Source: Populus alba (lineage: Eukaryota > Streptophyta > Magnoliopsida > Malpighiales > Salicaceae). Taken from it: a DNA stretch of 64,000 bases. The DNA lies in contig NC_133284.1 of NCBI RefSeq assembly GCF_005239225.2, positions 5,485,770-5,549,769 of the forward strand, in the 5' to 3' direction. Below the pieces are notes generated by a model. That model worked only from the letters and a program-made list of their open reading frames with translations. It was not told the DNA's origin and ran no database searches. Below are positions 48,530 to 60,429 of this stretch, in pieces. A program made the position numbers and the translations under genes. Position 1 is the stretch's first letter; each line of letters opens with the position of its first letter.

Positions 48530-51170
48530 TATAATTAAAAATTTAATTGGATAGATAAGCTTTAAAAATATAATTTATATTTATTTTTTAATAATATTTT
48601 TTTAAATAAAATTTTTTGTATGTGAAACTTTTTATTTTGAAGAGAATTATATTATCTTATACTTAATTTTTATCAAAATAAATAAAAGTGATAAGATTTA
48701 AACTCATAAATGTTTGATTATTAAAGTTTTGATATTATGTTAATAAATAAATTTAACTTTAAAATTTAAATTATTAAATAAAATTTTTAAAATATAATTT
48801 ATATTATTACATAGCAAATCAGTTTAACCATAGAAATTAGAATATTGGGATAACATTTGAGAATTATTAACAATTATGTTTAAATAATTAGTAAAAAAAT
48901 ATATTAAAATATTTTTTATTTTTTAAAATTTATTTTACAAAAAACAAAACAATCAATTTAAAATCACATCAATCATTCTTAATAGAATTTATTTAAAAGT
49001 TGGCATCTAAAAACTCGTAGCACCGACATGGCAAACATGCAATAGATTTCATAATCTCCATTTCTGTTCCAGTGATATTGATACTTTTGGTTTTCATTTT
49101 TCAAGAATAACTCCTTTTCTTTTACTATCTCTTGAAAAATGTAATGTCATCAATGAAAATAAATTTAAAAAATAAGGCAAGTCTCTTACAGTACAAGTAA
49201 AGGGAACATAAATTATCTGACTTTTGATAAACGAATCAAGAGAACAGGATTATGCAGGAACGTATATGTTTGTCGAGCAGAAAAAAGAACAACAATAAAT
49301 GATGCGTCCAGGCAAAGAAAAACGCAGTAGTGACTTGTTCAACATGTACCTTTTTAGGATTTAACGTAAGCTAGCTATGTCTGTGAAAACACAGGAACAT
49401 GGAAATTGGTGGTTGCTGAGAACTGAGAAGAAAGACACGGATCGTGCAAACACATGGTGATGCTCTGCAGTATGGACCACTGGATAGTGGGGCATCTTTT
49501 GTTTTTTCTTCTTGTTTCTCTCCTTCTGAAACCATTTTTTCACTATGTTTGGCACGTTTGAAAATAAAATTGAGTGGATGCGGGAAGTCTTGCGGTGTTC
49601 ATGCAAGTCCCAAGCCCTAACTCGCAACGACAGGAGCACATCTGGATTTCAAAGGTTGTCTTCTGTACACATATCTCTTCACTAGCGACAAAGTGTCTTT
49701 GTTCACTGTTTCGTCTTGAAAATCTAATGCATCGCTCTTTTAAAACCAAAAAAATTAATAATTGGTCAACAAACTGATCTAATACCTTGATGGTAAGTTA
49801 TGATATCAGTTGATGGGTTGGGGTTTAATCTCTCAAGTTGCTTATATGCGGCATCTACGCAGGATGCACCGAAAGGCTAGGCAAAATCTTTCGCAAGAAG
49901 AAATTAATTGAATTTTCAAACTTCACTTTTTTTTTCTTTTCCTAATGTTATGTTAGACAAGTGGTTAAAAATTATCTTTGTAAAATCTAACTTTATTTTT
50001 ATTTATTTAAAAAGAGGTGACTTATTAAGGAGATAATGACCGGTAGATTGTTTTTTAGATGAACTAATCACTAACAAAACTAAAATAAAAAATAATGGTT
50101 ATTGTACTATCCATTGCACTGTTCACATAAACAGTGCAACTTTTTTTTTTTAGTTTTCTCTTTTCTTTTTTTTTAATTTTATTTTTTTAAAAAAAATGGT
50201 TCATTTCACTGTTCATGTGAGTAGTTTGATTTTTTTTTTGTTTTTTTCGATTTTTTACCGGTTCATTGCCCACCCATGCAATTTTCTTAATTTTTTTCTT
50301 TTCATAAATACTGTTGTTTTTCCTTTCCTCGTCGAATTTGATTTATTTTACAATTTATACTTTCAAGTTATAATAAGATCGTAATCGTGGGTTTCCAGGA
50401 AGGAAAATTAGAAAGTATCCGACCCATTTCACTTGCTTGCTTGCTTCTCTCGAATTTGCCTCCCTTCACCTGCAATTAGCCTCTATTAACAAAATCAAGT
50501 GTGTTATAAAGCTTGTGACCAAAAGGAGAAATGCTTTGGAAGCGGAACCTTCATCTCTTGAAAGAAAAAAAGAAAGAACGTGTTTCCTGATCTTTTCAAT
50601 TTACCTTGACGGTAGAAATCTCCTTCCTTCACGCCAAACGTCACCGTAGTACAGTCGGTGGGCTTGAAGTCATCATTAGCGAAAGAGCCCGAGACAAAAG
50701 CAGAAAAGTGCAGTCCTCGAAAAGAGAAAAAACCAGGGACAAAAGCCGAATATGTGAGGGTGGCCCAGATATCTTAGGTGAGAGATGCAGGTAGAAAGAG
50801 GGAGACAAGGAAATTTAGTGGTCAGCTGTGCTCAAATTCACATATTTTTCCTTTCCCATCAACCCCCCCAGAAAAATAAACAAATACCACACGAGTCTCG
50901 GCGTTTCCAACTTTCAAAATGTTTTCAAAACACTTTCTTCTCCTGTCGTCGAGCATGCCCTCCATAGTCCATCCACATTTTCAACAGCCAGAAGTTAAAT
51001 AATTGCACATTTCTCCTCCACCCACCATCGCATAAAAATTAAAACAGGCTGTTGTAGTAGCTACTAGCTAGCTGTATTACCACTGCCAATTATTATTATT
51101 TTTTTAATCAAATAAAATAGTTTGCCCCCGCATACACTCCAATAATTTAATTTTAGTTTTGAAATAACCA
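48530..51170. other. Intergenic DNA upstream of the XTH gene
   Basis: AT-rich to about 49350, then mixed. A 26-base near-palindrome TTGCACTGTTCACATAAACA at 50114 pairs with its own second half. The block 50380-50970 is balanced in composition with short open frames and no recognised product. The last 150 bp are the likely proximal XTH promoter. Confidence 0.4.
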
Positions 51171-51373
51171 TTATTTAAAGGGCCTCTCCTCCTCCATTCT
51201 CCTCATCCAACTAGCTCCCCTTCAGGAGTACTCTATACGCTCAGGTAATGCTAGCTCTAGAACCCTGAATATGTTGGCGTCTTGATTTTTCTCACGCTTA
51301 ACATCTCTAAAGTCCCTTTAAGGTCTTATATTATGTGTCAAGAACTAACATTTCTTTGGAAATGTGCAGAGAT
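51171..51373 (+). promoter_or_regulatory. XTH core promoter and 5' UTR with probable intron
   Basis: TTATTTAAAGG (about 51171) is a TATA-like box. A pyrimidine-rich leader follows. CAG/GTAATG at 51244/51245 and GTGCAG at 51369 bound a likely 125-bp 5' UTR intron. This would remove the ATG at 51362 and leave 51374 as the first start. Confidence 0.45.
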
Positions 51374-53439
51374 ATGGCTGCTTCTCTATGGACTTTGTTT
51401 CTTGGCATGCTGTTTATGGTATCCGGGACAATGGGAGCTGCCCCAAGGAAGCCAGTGGATGTGCCTTTTGGAAGGAACTATGCTCCTACATGGGCTTTTG
51501 ACCACATTAAGTACTTCAATGGAGGCTCAGAGATTCAGCTCCAGCTGGATAAATACACGGGTATACTACAATCAGATCAATCATTTTTTTTGCTATCCAT
51601 CGTTCATTGCATTTCAACACAGCTTCCTGGCTTTTTATTTCTTGTTTTTCTTCATCAAAACATGGTTTATCGTGCTAACAGTAGTGGGTTTGACATTGCG
51701 AAGGTACTGGTTTCCAATCAAAAGGGTCATACTTATTTGGCCATTTCAGTATGCAAATGAAGTTGGTTCCTGGTGATTCAGCTGGAACAGTTACTGCTTT
51801 CTATGTAAGCGTTTCTCATCACATCGTGACTGATCATTTTCATCTCGCTTCTTTGGGATTTTAGAAGATCTTTCCCTTTATCATCATTCCCAACTTCGAA
51901 TTCCATTTTTTTAACATTAAGTTACTGTTCGTGTGTTTCTTTGGCAGCTATCTTCACAAAACTCAGAGCATGATGAGATAGACTTTGAGTTCTTAGGAAA
52001 CAGGACTGGCCAGCCTTACATTTTGCAGACAAATGTTTTCACAGGAGGCAAGGGGAGACAGAGAACAGAGGATTTTACCTCTGGTTTGACCCAAACCACA
52101 AGATACCACTCTTACTCCGTCCTATGGAATTCGTACCTGGTAGTGTAAGTATCCTTTCCTATTATATCTTTCTGCATTAATTATGTAGGAACCTTCTCAC
52201 AAAAAGAAGAAGGTCTCCACAACTGAACTGACTAAATTTCGTTTTCAAATTAGTTACATTTGGCTATACAGATCCTTTCTCTTTTCAGCAGCCCCGTTAT
52301 AGGCTAAACTCTTGAGGGTTTCATGTGACTGCAACATAGATGGTGGGTGGTGGGGGCGGGTCTATCAATCTTTTAGATTTCGTCCCCTGAAAAGTTTGGC
52401 ATCTAACTACACTTTTTTTTGTCCTTCAAATCCAAAAGTTTGGCCTTGGCATGGGGTGATCTTCAACACCTAACTAGAATAATGTAGCAGCATAAATGAA
52501 TTCTAGCTAACTCATTGATGCAACTGGCATCCAACTAGATTTATTGCCAAAAAACACAGATATGAAATGACGAAACAAATCAACAAAACCTTGGAGGACC
52601 GTGTGTTGAAATTTGGTAAAAGTAGGTTTCTTTTCTGACTTGAAATTATTGTTTTCAACTATAGATCCCGACATAACTTTTGAGCTGGTCTACACTTTTT
52701 TCTCCTTTCAAATTTGATTATGTGAAATGGACAATTTATAACTTAAACTTGGGCCGTCCTGTTCTTATAAAGTAAATCACGCATGTGCCAAGCATGGTAT
52801 ATGAGGAAAAATCCAATCAGATCAACCGTAAAATTTAATACTCTTATCAATCAATTTGTTTAATAATATAGTATTTAATTAACTTCTCGTACATGCAGTT
52901 TATTTTAATAAAGTTGCAGTGCAAGTGGCATGTTCTTGGCAACGTTCATGTGTGTGTGATCATTTCTATATGAGAAACGGGTAAAAACGAATTTTTTGGA
53001 TGTGCTGCTGGATTAATTATATGACTGGGTGCCCTTCAGGTTCTTCGTGGATGATGTGCCAATCAGAGTCTTCAAGAACTGCAAAGACTTGGGAGTGAAA
53101 TTTCCTTTCAACCAGCCAATGAAGATTTACTCAAGCCTATGGAACGCCGATGATTGGGCTACCAGAGGTGGACTTGAGAAGACAGACTGGTCCAAGGCGC
53201 CCTTTATAGCCTCCTACAAGAGCTTCCACATAGACGGCTGTGAAGCCTCCGTGGAAGCGAAATTCTGTGCCACGCAGGGCACCAGATGGTGGGACCAGAA
53301 GGAGTTCCAGGATCTTGATGCCTTGCAATACAGGAGGCTCAGATGGGTACGCCAGAAATACACCATCTACAATTACTGCACTGATAGATCAAGATACGCT
53401 TCAATGCCACCGGAATGCAAGAGAGACAGAGACATATGA
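51374..53439 (+). CDS. XTH: Xyloglucan endotransglucosylase/hydrolase, XTH4/5 type, altered exon 3 (294 aa)
   Basis: GH16 enzyme of the cell wall that cuts and rejoins xyloglucan during wall growth. Four exons, all GT-AG: 51374-51560, 51704-51804, 51948-52144, 53040-53439; total 885 nt. The start MAASLWTL opens a signal peptide (about 1-21, cut near GTMG/AAPR). The catalytic motif [10 protein letters not shown] covers 104-113 with nucleophile E106 and acid/base E110, followed by the N-glycosylation site NRT (114-116). The C-terminal XET domain has [19 protein letters not shown] and a Cys-rich tail ending ECKRDRDI. Exon 3 has an extra base in each of three short homopolymers (52052-52055, 52073-52076, 52093-52095). 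Residues about 132-146 are therefore read in other frames and lose the REQRIYLWFDP stretch expected in this family, after which the frame returns. This is either assembly error or a damaged allele. Confidence 0.9.
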
Positions 53440-53880
53440 AGTATAATGTTGGAGACCAAGCATGTTGATGCTGGCTATATGATTGGATTAATGTTTGATT
53501 GACGAAGCCCCACTAGCTCTTGATTTCCACACAGCTGCTTCCATCCTGTTTTTCCACCTATAATTGAGAGCGTGATTTATGGCTCTTCTGTCATCATCAT
53601 CAGTCAACTCCTGCGCAAGGATGACTACTGTTTTATCATTTTTTAAACATCAGTCTTACCGTTTGTATTACTCTACAAAACGTATCCACTGGATACATGT
53701 TTTCGTTATTACTCTCGGCTTGCCCTACTTCTGATGAAGTTAATGGAAATAATCGCTATTCTTTACCTTGCCTGTTTCCTTTGATCAATGAGCTGTCCAA
53801 GGTTTGGTATTCTGACATGAATGATACTTCCACGTGTTCACATGCATGGATTTTGAAGTTCTTCAATCACTGGTTAAGGC
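53440..53880 (+). other. XTH 3' UTR and flank
   Basis: Balanced sequence after the stop, without another gene. A poly(A) signal is not clearly identifiable. Confidence 0.4.
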
Positions 53881-53950
53881 TGTGATTTAAAAAAAAAATG
53901 ATTTTAATATGTTAATATTAAAAATATAAAGATATTTTTTGATATATTTT

Positions 53951-54109
53951 CAAGTGAAAAATATTTTAAAAAATAACTATAACTATAATTTCTAAATACA
54001 TCCTCCATCCATAGAACACATTTGTATTTACAAGTGAAAAATATTTTAAAAATAACTATAACTATAATTTCTAAATACATCCTCCATCCATAGAACACAT
54101 TTGTATTTA
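53951..54109 (+). repeat. Tandem duplication, 80 + 79 bp
   Basis: The unit beginning CAAGTGAAAAATATTTTAAA and ending AACACATTTGTATTTA occurs twice, starting at 53951 and 54031. The copies differ by one A, so the duplication is recent (or an assembly artefact). It sits inside a worn MITE-like AT-rich segment beginning at about 53880. Confidence 0.9.
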
Positions 54110-54130
54110 TGTGCATTTTTCTTACTTGGC

Positions 54131-55163
54131 TAAGGGTGTGTTTGGTATTGCGGTAGCTTTTGTGGTTGTGGTTTGAAAAAAAATTGTTTTATAAAAAGTA
54201 CTTTTAGTTGAGATTGGTTTGAAAAAATAGGTGTTTGGTTAAAACTGTGGTTGAAATTGAGGTTGAAGAAAAAGTAGTTTAATGTGTTTGGTTAAAAAAA
54301 TGCTTTTCAAATTAAGGTTATAAAATAATTTTAAAAAATATATATTAATATTGATGATTTTAAAATTTAAATATTGTAGAATTAATTAATCCTATTACAT
54401 CATGAAATAAATAATACTTTATATAAAATATTATTTATTATTCCATTAAACTATTTATAATTCCATTACGTACAAAATTCATCCGATAAGGTATATTAAA
54501 ATAAAAAATAAAAAATGAATTTTTTTTAACTGGGCCGGGCCTAGCAATAACATAATTGGAATTGCGATCAATTTTCATAAATGCTAAGTCATCATGCGAT
54601 ATCCTTCTAATTTATGTAGTGTTATTAAATAATATTAAGTACTAGTTTTTCGAGTAAAACACAATTTTTTTACAAAAAAGTCAACAATTTCATTACATAC
54701 AAAATTCATTCGACAATAACTACAGTTATCATGATTTATCCTGCGTGCAATAAAATTAAGTAAAATATTATCAGAAATAAAACTGAGATTATAGTACGAA
54801 CAAATTTAATTTATCTTAAACTAATTTTTAAAAAAACAAAAAAAAAATATTGTGCACTGGTTAGAAATAAAAACTGAGATTATAGTACGAACAATTAATT
54901 AACTGTATTAATTTTTTTTTAAAAAAAACTTTGTGCACTGGTTAAAAAAAAAAAAAAAAATCTGTTCTTGTGAACAGTGCGCAGTGGAGCATGGCTCCAC
55001 TGTTGAGAACATAACGAGAAGCAGCATTTTGCTGCTTCTCCAAAACTGTGGCGCAACCGTGTAAATAGATGGGTCCCACCAGTAAAAATTACTTTTTTTT
55101 CTGTTACCAAACACTGAAATATGTGGTTGCGGGTGAACCTCACCCGCAACCACAAAACCAAAC
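54131..55163 (+). mobile_element. Non-autonomous PIF/Harbinger-type element, about 1.03 kb
   Basis: The left end reads GTGTTTGGTATTGCGGTAGC and the right end, on the other strand, GTGTTTGGTTTTGTGGTTGC; the outer bases also pair loosely. TAA flanks both sides, which is the PIF/Harbinger target duplication. Sub-terminal repeats of GTGTTTGGTTAAAA and a GTGGTTGCGGGTG/CACCCGCAACCAC hairpin near the right end are visible. An inverted repeat AGTGGAGCATGGCTCCACT and AGAAGCAGCATTTTGCTGCT lies at about 54983-55040. No transposase ORF is present. A second copy is at 47284-47528, inverted. Confidence 0.82.
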
Positions 55164-55169
55164 ACCCAC

Positions 55170-56570
55170 TAAGTATTTGAGGATGAAAAAACTGGTAAAT
55201 CTTTTCTAAAAGAAAAATATTATCTCTGGACGTTACTGGACAAATTCTCAAACAGATGAAAGGAAGTCATTATGCAACGATATATTCGATAACTTTCTTC
55301 TCTCTCAGATTCAATACAAAATTTGACACAAGTGATCAGTTTCTAGCTACCATGGTATTTTTACTTCTATTATTAAGATGAGAGGCACTCGACATCGTGT
55401 TTTTATGGGTAAATTACCTTGAATATTTTATGGTTTGATTGTTTTTTGATTTTACAATCAGATTTTTTAATATTACACTTTACACCTTTGGTTAAAATAA
55501 ATTTTAAAAATTAATGAAAAAATAATAATACCCTTATATATTATGCACTATACAATTTTGGTCAAAATAAATTTTAAAAAATTAACAAAAAATAATAATA
55601 AAGCAAGGCAATTCGTCTCTTCATGCTAACCTTCTCTCCTATCTCACAATATGCTTCATTAATTAAATCACGCCCTTGAAAATGGAAGCAAACTTTCTCT
55701 CCCCAATTCCTGACCTGGTGCCCATTAATTTCACTACAATATTTAATAATTTTATCGATTGAATTTTTTTGTTGGTGTAAAATATATATTTTATTGGTAA
55801 TTAATTTATAAATAAAATTATCAATAAAAATATTTTATTAGTAAATTTTTTATCAGTAATTTTTTATCTGTTGGTAAATCTATTATTAATAAAAAAAAAA
55901 TATTATTACAAATTTATTGATAGAACTAACAAGTGAAAAAATAAATATAGTGAAAAAATAAATTTACAACAAATAAATAAAATGAAAAAAATAAATTTAA
56001 CTAAAAAATTTCAAATGAAAAAAATAAAACGAGTTAATATTCTTGCCGCATGGTTCATTCCCCGACGAATTGCTATGCTATATATAAATTGCTTCTTTAG
56101 TCCTTTGGGTTCTGCACTACGTTTTTTAAGAATAGAATGTTAAGATTTTCGTTAACTTCGAAACGATGAATACATTTGTAATGGATCAAAAATAACAAAA
56201 CGGCTCAAGGTCAGCTGATCACAATTAAAAATACTTAAACTTTTGATTTATGAATCTGATCACTAGCAATACTTGATCAATATAAGAAGTTAAAATAATT
56301 AAAATAAAAGAGCAATGAGCGCCAAGTTATTTACCTTTTGCCCTTTTAGTTACATAAAGGGCTCAAAGCCCAAACCTAAAGATAAAAGTCTAAGGATGGG
56401 CCTAGGGCCTATCCTACAAGCTCTTAAGCTATCAAGAAAATAAATTTGGAAGGGTGGAACACTACGAGCATAAAATTAATGTAGGAGCACATCAACCCTT
56501 CATTTCTTGAAGGTCTGTTTTTTACATTTCACACAAGTCGAAGCCATTTGAAATTTTTCAATGGTCTTCA
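55170..56570. other. AT-rich intergenic DNA
   Basis: No gene was recognised. An imperfect duplicate of about 70 bp (GGTTAAAATAAATTTTAAAA against GGTCAAAATAAATTTTAAAA) occurs at about 55490 and 55560. Confidence 0.45.
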
Positions 56571-56577
56571 TTTTTAT

Positions 56578-56722
56578 TGGGCCACCACAGCCCACATTTA
56601 CAAGTAATTCGAAACTGGGATTAATTGTGAAATAATGAAATGGGCCAGCACAAGAGGTCCATCATCTTTAGATTAAAAACTAGGCCCATAAACAGACCCA
56701 AAAGCCGGAAAAAAAACCCTAG
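56578..56722 (+). promoter_or_regulatory. Site II and telo-box motifs upstream of the eL21 gene
   Basis: TGGGCC occurs at 56578 and 56641 and its complement GGCCCA at 56683. A TGGGCC-AGGGCC pair lies further up at about 56398. AAACCCTA, the telo box, is at 56714-56721, about 100 bp before the ATG. This combination is the established signature of plant ribosomal-protein gene promoters, read by TCP-type factors (site II). Confidence 0.75.
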
Positions 56723-56820
56723 ATGCCAATTAGGGCATCAAAAAATGAGAGTGCCATATAAAATCCAGAAAATGGAGGCAGCTATCTTCTTTCCTTGTAG
56801 TGATATTAGCAGCAGCAAGG

Positions 56821-57405
56821 ATGCCGGCTGGACACGGTGTGCGATCAAGGACCAGAGATCTCTTCGCTCGTCCCTTCAGGAAGAAGGGTTACATCCCCCT
56901 CTCCACTTATCTCAGAACATACAAGGTAGGCGACTATGTCGACATCAAGGTAAACGGCGCCGTTCACAAAGGCATGCCCCACAAGTTCTACCATGGCCGC
57001 ACCGGTCGCGTCTGGAATGTCACCAAGCGCGCTATTGGTGTCGTCATCAACAAGCAGGCACGAGATCTATCTATATAATAAACTTTTTATGTAGTTTTGC
57101 ATTTTTCATTTATGATTTTGGAAAACTAAAAGTCAAAACTTTTGTAGGTTGGGAATAGGATTATTGGGAAGAAAATTCATGTTAGGGTGGAGCATGTGCA
57201 GCCGTCGAGGTGCAGGGAGGAGTTTAAGTTAAGGAAGAAGAAGAATGATGAGTTGAAGGCTGAGGCCAAAGCTTGTGGTGAAAAGATTAGTACTAAGAGG
57301 CAGCCTCAAGGACCTAAGCCTGGATTTATGTTGGAGGGTGCTACTATTGAAACTGTCACTCCTATTCCTTATGATGTGGTCAATGATCTCAAGGGTGGTT
57401 ATTGA
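56821..57405 (+). CDS. RPL21: 60S ribosomal protein eL21 (164 aa), GC-AG intron
   Basis: A structural protein of the cytosolic large ribosomal subunit. Exon 1 (56821-57057, 79 codons) starts [19 protein letters not shown] and ends at NKQ. Exon 2 (57148-57405) runs from [18 protein letters not shown] to the conserved end [15 protein letters not shown]. The total is 164 aa, the usual plant length, with no gaps. The 90-bp intron has the donor CAG/GCACGA and the acceptor TTTTGTAG/GT, so it is GC-AG; no GT donor fits the conserved junction. Without splicing the frame would add the short ARDLSI tail and stop at 57076-57078. An intact coding sequence argues for a working gene, with the weak donor as the one caveat. 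Confidence 0.93.
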
Positions 57406-60400
57406 TTTTTCTTATTTATGATTTCCTATGCTTTCATTGTTATCAAGAATTTCTCGTGTTTTGTGAGACGTGGATGAACGTGTACTTTTGTTATGTGTAA
57501 TTTAGCTTCATACAAAGTAGACTACTATTATTTAGCATTATCCTTTCGTGTGAGATATGTTTGTCTTTCCTTTGGTGCTGATGAAATTGACTACGTATCA
57601 ATCTGAATAGATTAATTTGGGGGTTTCAGTCTTATTTTCTTTTAATGAATTTGCATTTTCTATGCTGCTGTCATATCTGAATTGTTGCTGTTTCTGCTGC
57701 TGTGAGTGTTTGCTAGGGCAAATGATGCATTATGGTGTAACAATTGGTTTGCCATTCTTATTGGCTTGATAAGGAATTAGTTTGGACATGTAGTTGAATG
57801 GGTTCTGTGGGTCGTTGTGCTTGTTATTGCTTCTGATAGATTTGAAAATATTGTACGCTTATATGCTTTTGTTTGAGAATGTCCTCAATGTCTTTGGATG
57901 GAGGGGTTGGTTGTGATTGCTGTTCTTGAGTTTGAGGTTTGTTCTGATACCATTTTGGATTTTCATCTTCCTTAAAGACCATTTTTTTCTGGTTGCCATC
58001 CTTTGAGCTTTGAACCTCGGTTACCAACATAGAGGCTCTACTGTCAGGTGTATTTATGTTACTGATTACAGGAAATGTAAATTATCTACACTTTTCAAGT
58101 CTTGCTCTGGAGGTGTTGATTTTGGAATTTGTTGATGCTTAGCCTTCTTGGTTTTTCTGACACCTCCTTCTGCTTCTCCTCCTATGCGTCCTCCAAAATT
58201 AACACTCCATTATTGACTCAGTATTCCAGTGAATAAAACGACGAATCCCAACATTTCCGTGGCTAATCCTAAATTCTCTTCTTGATCAGTGGTCGCTACT
58301 GCACTTCTGCTTGATTTATTAGTTGTTTACCCGATTTCTTATGGGAAATCGATGCTATCTGTATTATTTGTTTGGTTACGTCTCGAGATGTGGATTTTAA
58401 TGATGAAACTTTTTCATAATCCGCTTCTTTTTATGTTTTACATTTGATTCATTTCTCATATAGTAAAATTGGCGTCAAGCTGAGATTTTTCTGAGTTGTA
58501 AATTCATGAAAGTGTCTGCATAACAATAATGTGTTTTCTCAGTAGAACAAGAGCATCATGTGACAATAACATTGCATCTTCATCACAAGGGACTTCGTTC
58601 TGATTCTCTAGATCAAGGATTTTCGGTACATTGATCAAGGCTATGATATGAGTGGGACTGATATAACGTGCCGTTCAGAAAAGTATGTGTTGTCGAGAAA
58701 TTGCTTTTTTTCACCTGATACAACTAAAGTACTTGGAAAACATTTTCTCTCTTTTCAATCCGATCCCTTTTTTTTTTTGTTCTTTTCAATCTCATTATTT
58801 TTTCAATTTTGGATTTTTTAACAGTTATCTGAATTGTTTTTTTGACCTATCAAGTTGAATGGATTGCATCTACTTAATTTTTACATGAGGGCTAGTTAGG
58901 CAAGAAGTTGGTTTTCCTATCATTTTTATTTTTAAAATTTTTAATTTCATTATCATTTATTTTTTATTGGTTTGGTTCAATTACGTCCAGATTGGCCAAG
59001 TTAGGATAATTTTTATATAATTTAATTAAAAATTTAGTTTAAATAAGAAGTTGGGTGGAAAGGTTTTTTTGTTTATTTTTTTTTTCTTGATTGATTAAAT
59101 TGATTGTTCTTAGATTGAATAAGTAAATTAAGTTAATTAAATGAATTAATTTTTACATAGTTTAATTAAAATATTAGCTAGACAATCAGAATATTTTAAG
59201 ATTAGCCTACGAGATGGGTTTAATAATAATAATAAATATTTGTGATTAAACCTGTGGCATATTGATAAACAAGAATGAATATGGTACATGTAATTGTCAT
59301 TATAGAGAAGCACAAGCATATGGCCCTTGCATTACTGCGGGTTCGCTTTAGACATATATTTGACTTAATTTTATAGTGATTAAAATAAATATGGATAAAA
59401 GTCTTAAAGGAACTCTCCTCTATCCTAAATTATTATAGTTAAAATTTTAGTATTTTGAGTTTTTTAAGTTCGTAGACGTCTATTTAAAAAATATTAGATA
59501 GCATATTGACATTTTAATTGTAGTAGAATAACTCTTAACGAAGAAAAAATCTTGGGGTTAAAAACCTTGAGTAATAAAATGGCTTCCATCTCAAGTTTTT
59601 TTTTTTTTAGATTTTCCATACAGAAAAAAATAGTGCAAAAGTAATGAAATTTAAATGTTTTTATTTGTGATTTTGAAACTGATTTAAAAGAAAATAAGTA
59701 AAAAGATTTCTAACGTTTATCCTTTCTTTCTATAACGTGATATTATTTAGTTTTTCTAAAGATTATAATAGATAATATTTATACTATTTATTAAGACTAA
59801 AATAGAATTTTCTTTTAAGTATTTATTAAATAAATAAATTTAAACTGATAAAACTGAAGGGAAAAAACTGCAAGCTTTAATTATGCTTATTCCAATCCCG
59901 ATATTATCTTTAACTTTGTGATTTTATACACACACAAATAAATAAATAGTTAGCTCAAGTTGAGAAAGATCTAAACACTGGGACGCGTGGGCTTAATTAC
60001 TGGTCTAGGTCAAACTTCCCTAACCTGGGTGCTAAAATAAAATAAAATAGCATTAAACAGAAAGCATCTACTTTGGTTTAGGTATTTTTTTCGAGTTCAT
60101 ATAGTTAAGGTGATATAGAGCATTAGTCTTTCTAGCCTTTTCTTCACACGTTGTTTCTAAGCTTGACTACCACACATTTTATTGCTATGCTCCTCATTGT
60201 GGGACGATGGGGCTACTATGCTCACGGAGTTTTGTTCTCTCCATTTCTTTATTGATTAAATTTCTTGTATTCATCAAAACATTGGTCTATAAGCCCTCGG
60301 TATAGTAGTTGTAAGTTGCTCGAAAAAAGAAGAAGGGAAAAAAAGTATAGTATTGGTGATGATTTAATATTTTTTATTCAATAAAAAATCTTAAAAAACC

Positions 60401-60425
60401 ATAACAAAATAATAACCCAAGCCAA
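57406..60425. other. eL21 3' UTR, then intergenic DNA with one odd open segment
   Basis: The 3' UTR probably runs to about 57600. On the minus strand 58030-57824 is open (68 codons, Lys/Gln/Pro/Ser-rich, e.g. KDGNQKKMVFKEDENPKWYQ), and a second open piece follows upstream at about 58210-58070 (Gly/Lys-rich). They could be exons of a decayed gene; I recognise no family. The rest, 58.6-60.4 kb, is AT-rich with no gene seen. Confidence 0.4.
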
Positions 60426-60429
60426 CATG

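Noticed and set aside
51362..51364. Upstream ATG as the XTH start (MCRDMAAS)
   Set aside because: It lies within the probable 5' UTR intron ending GTGCAG at 51369, and MAASLWTL gives the more normal signal peptide.
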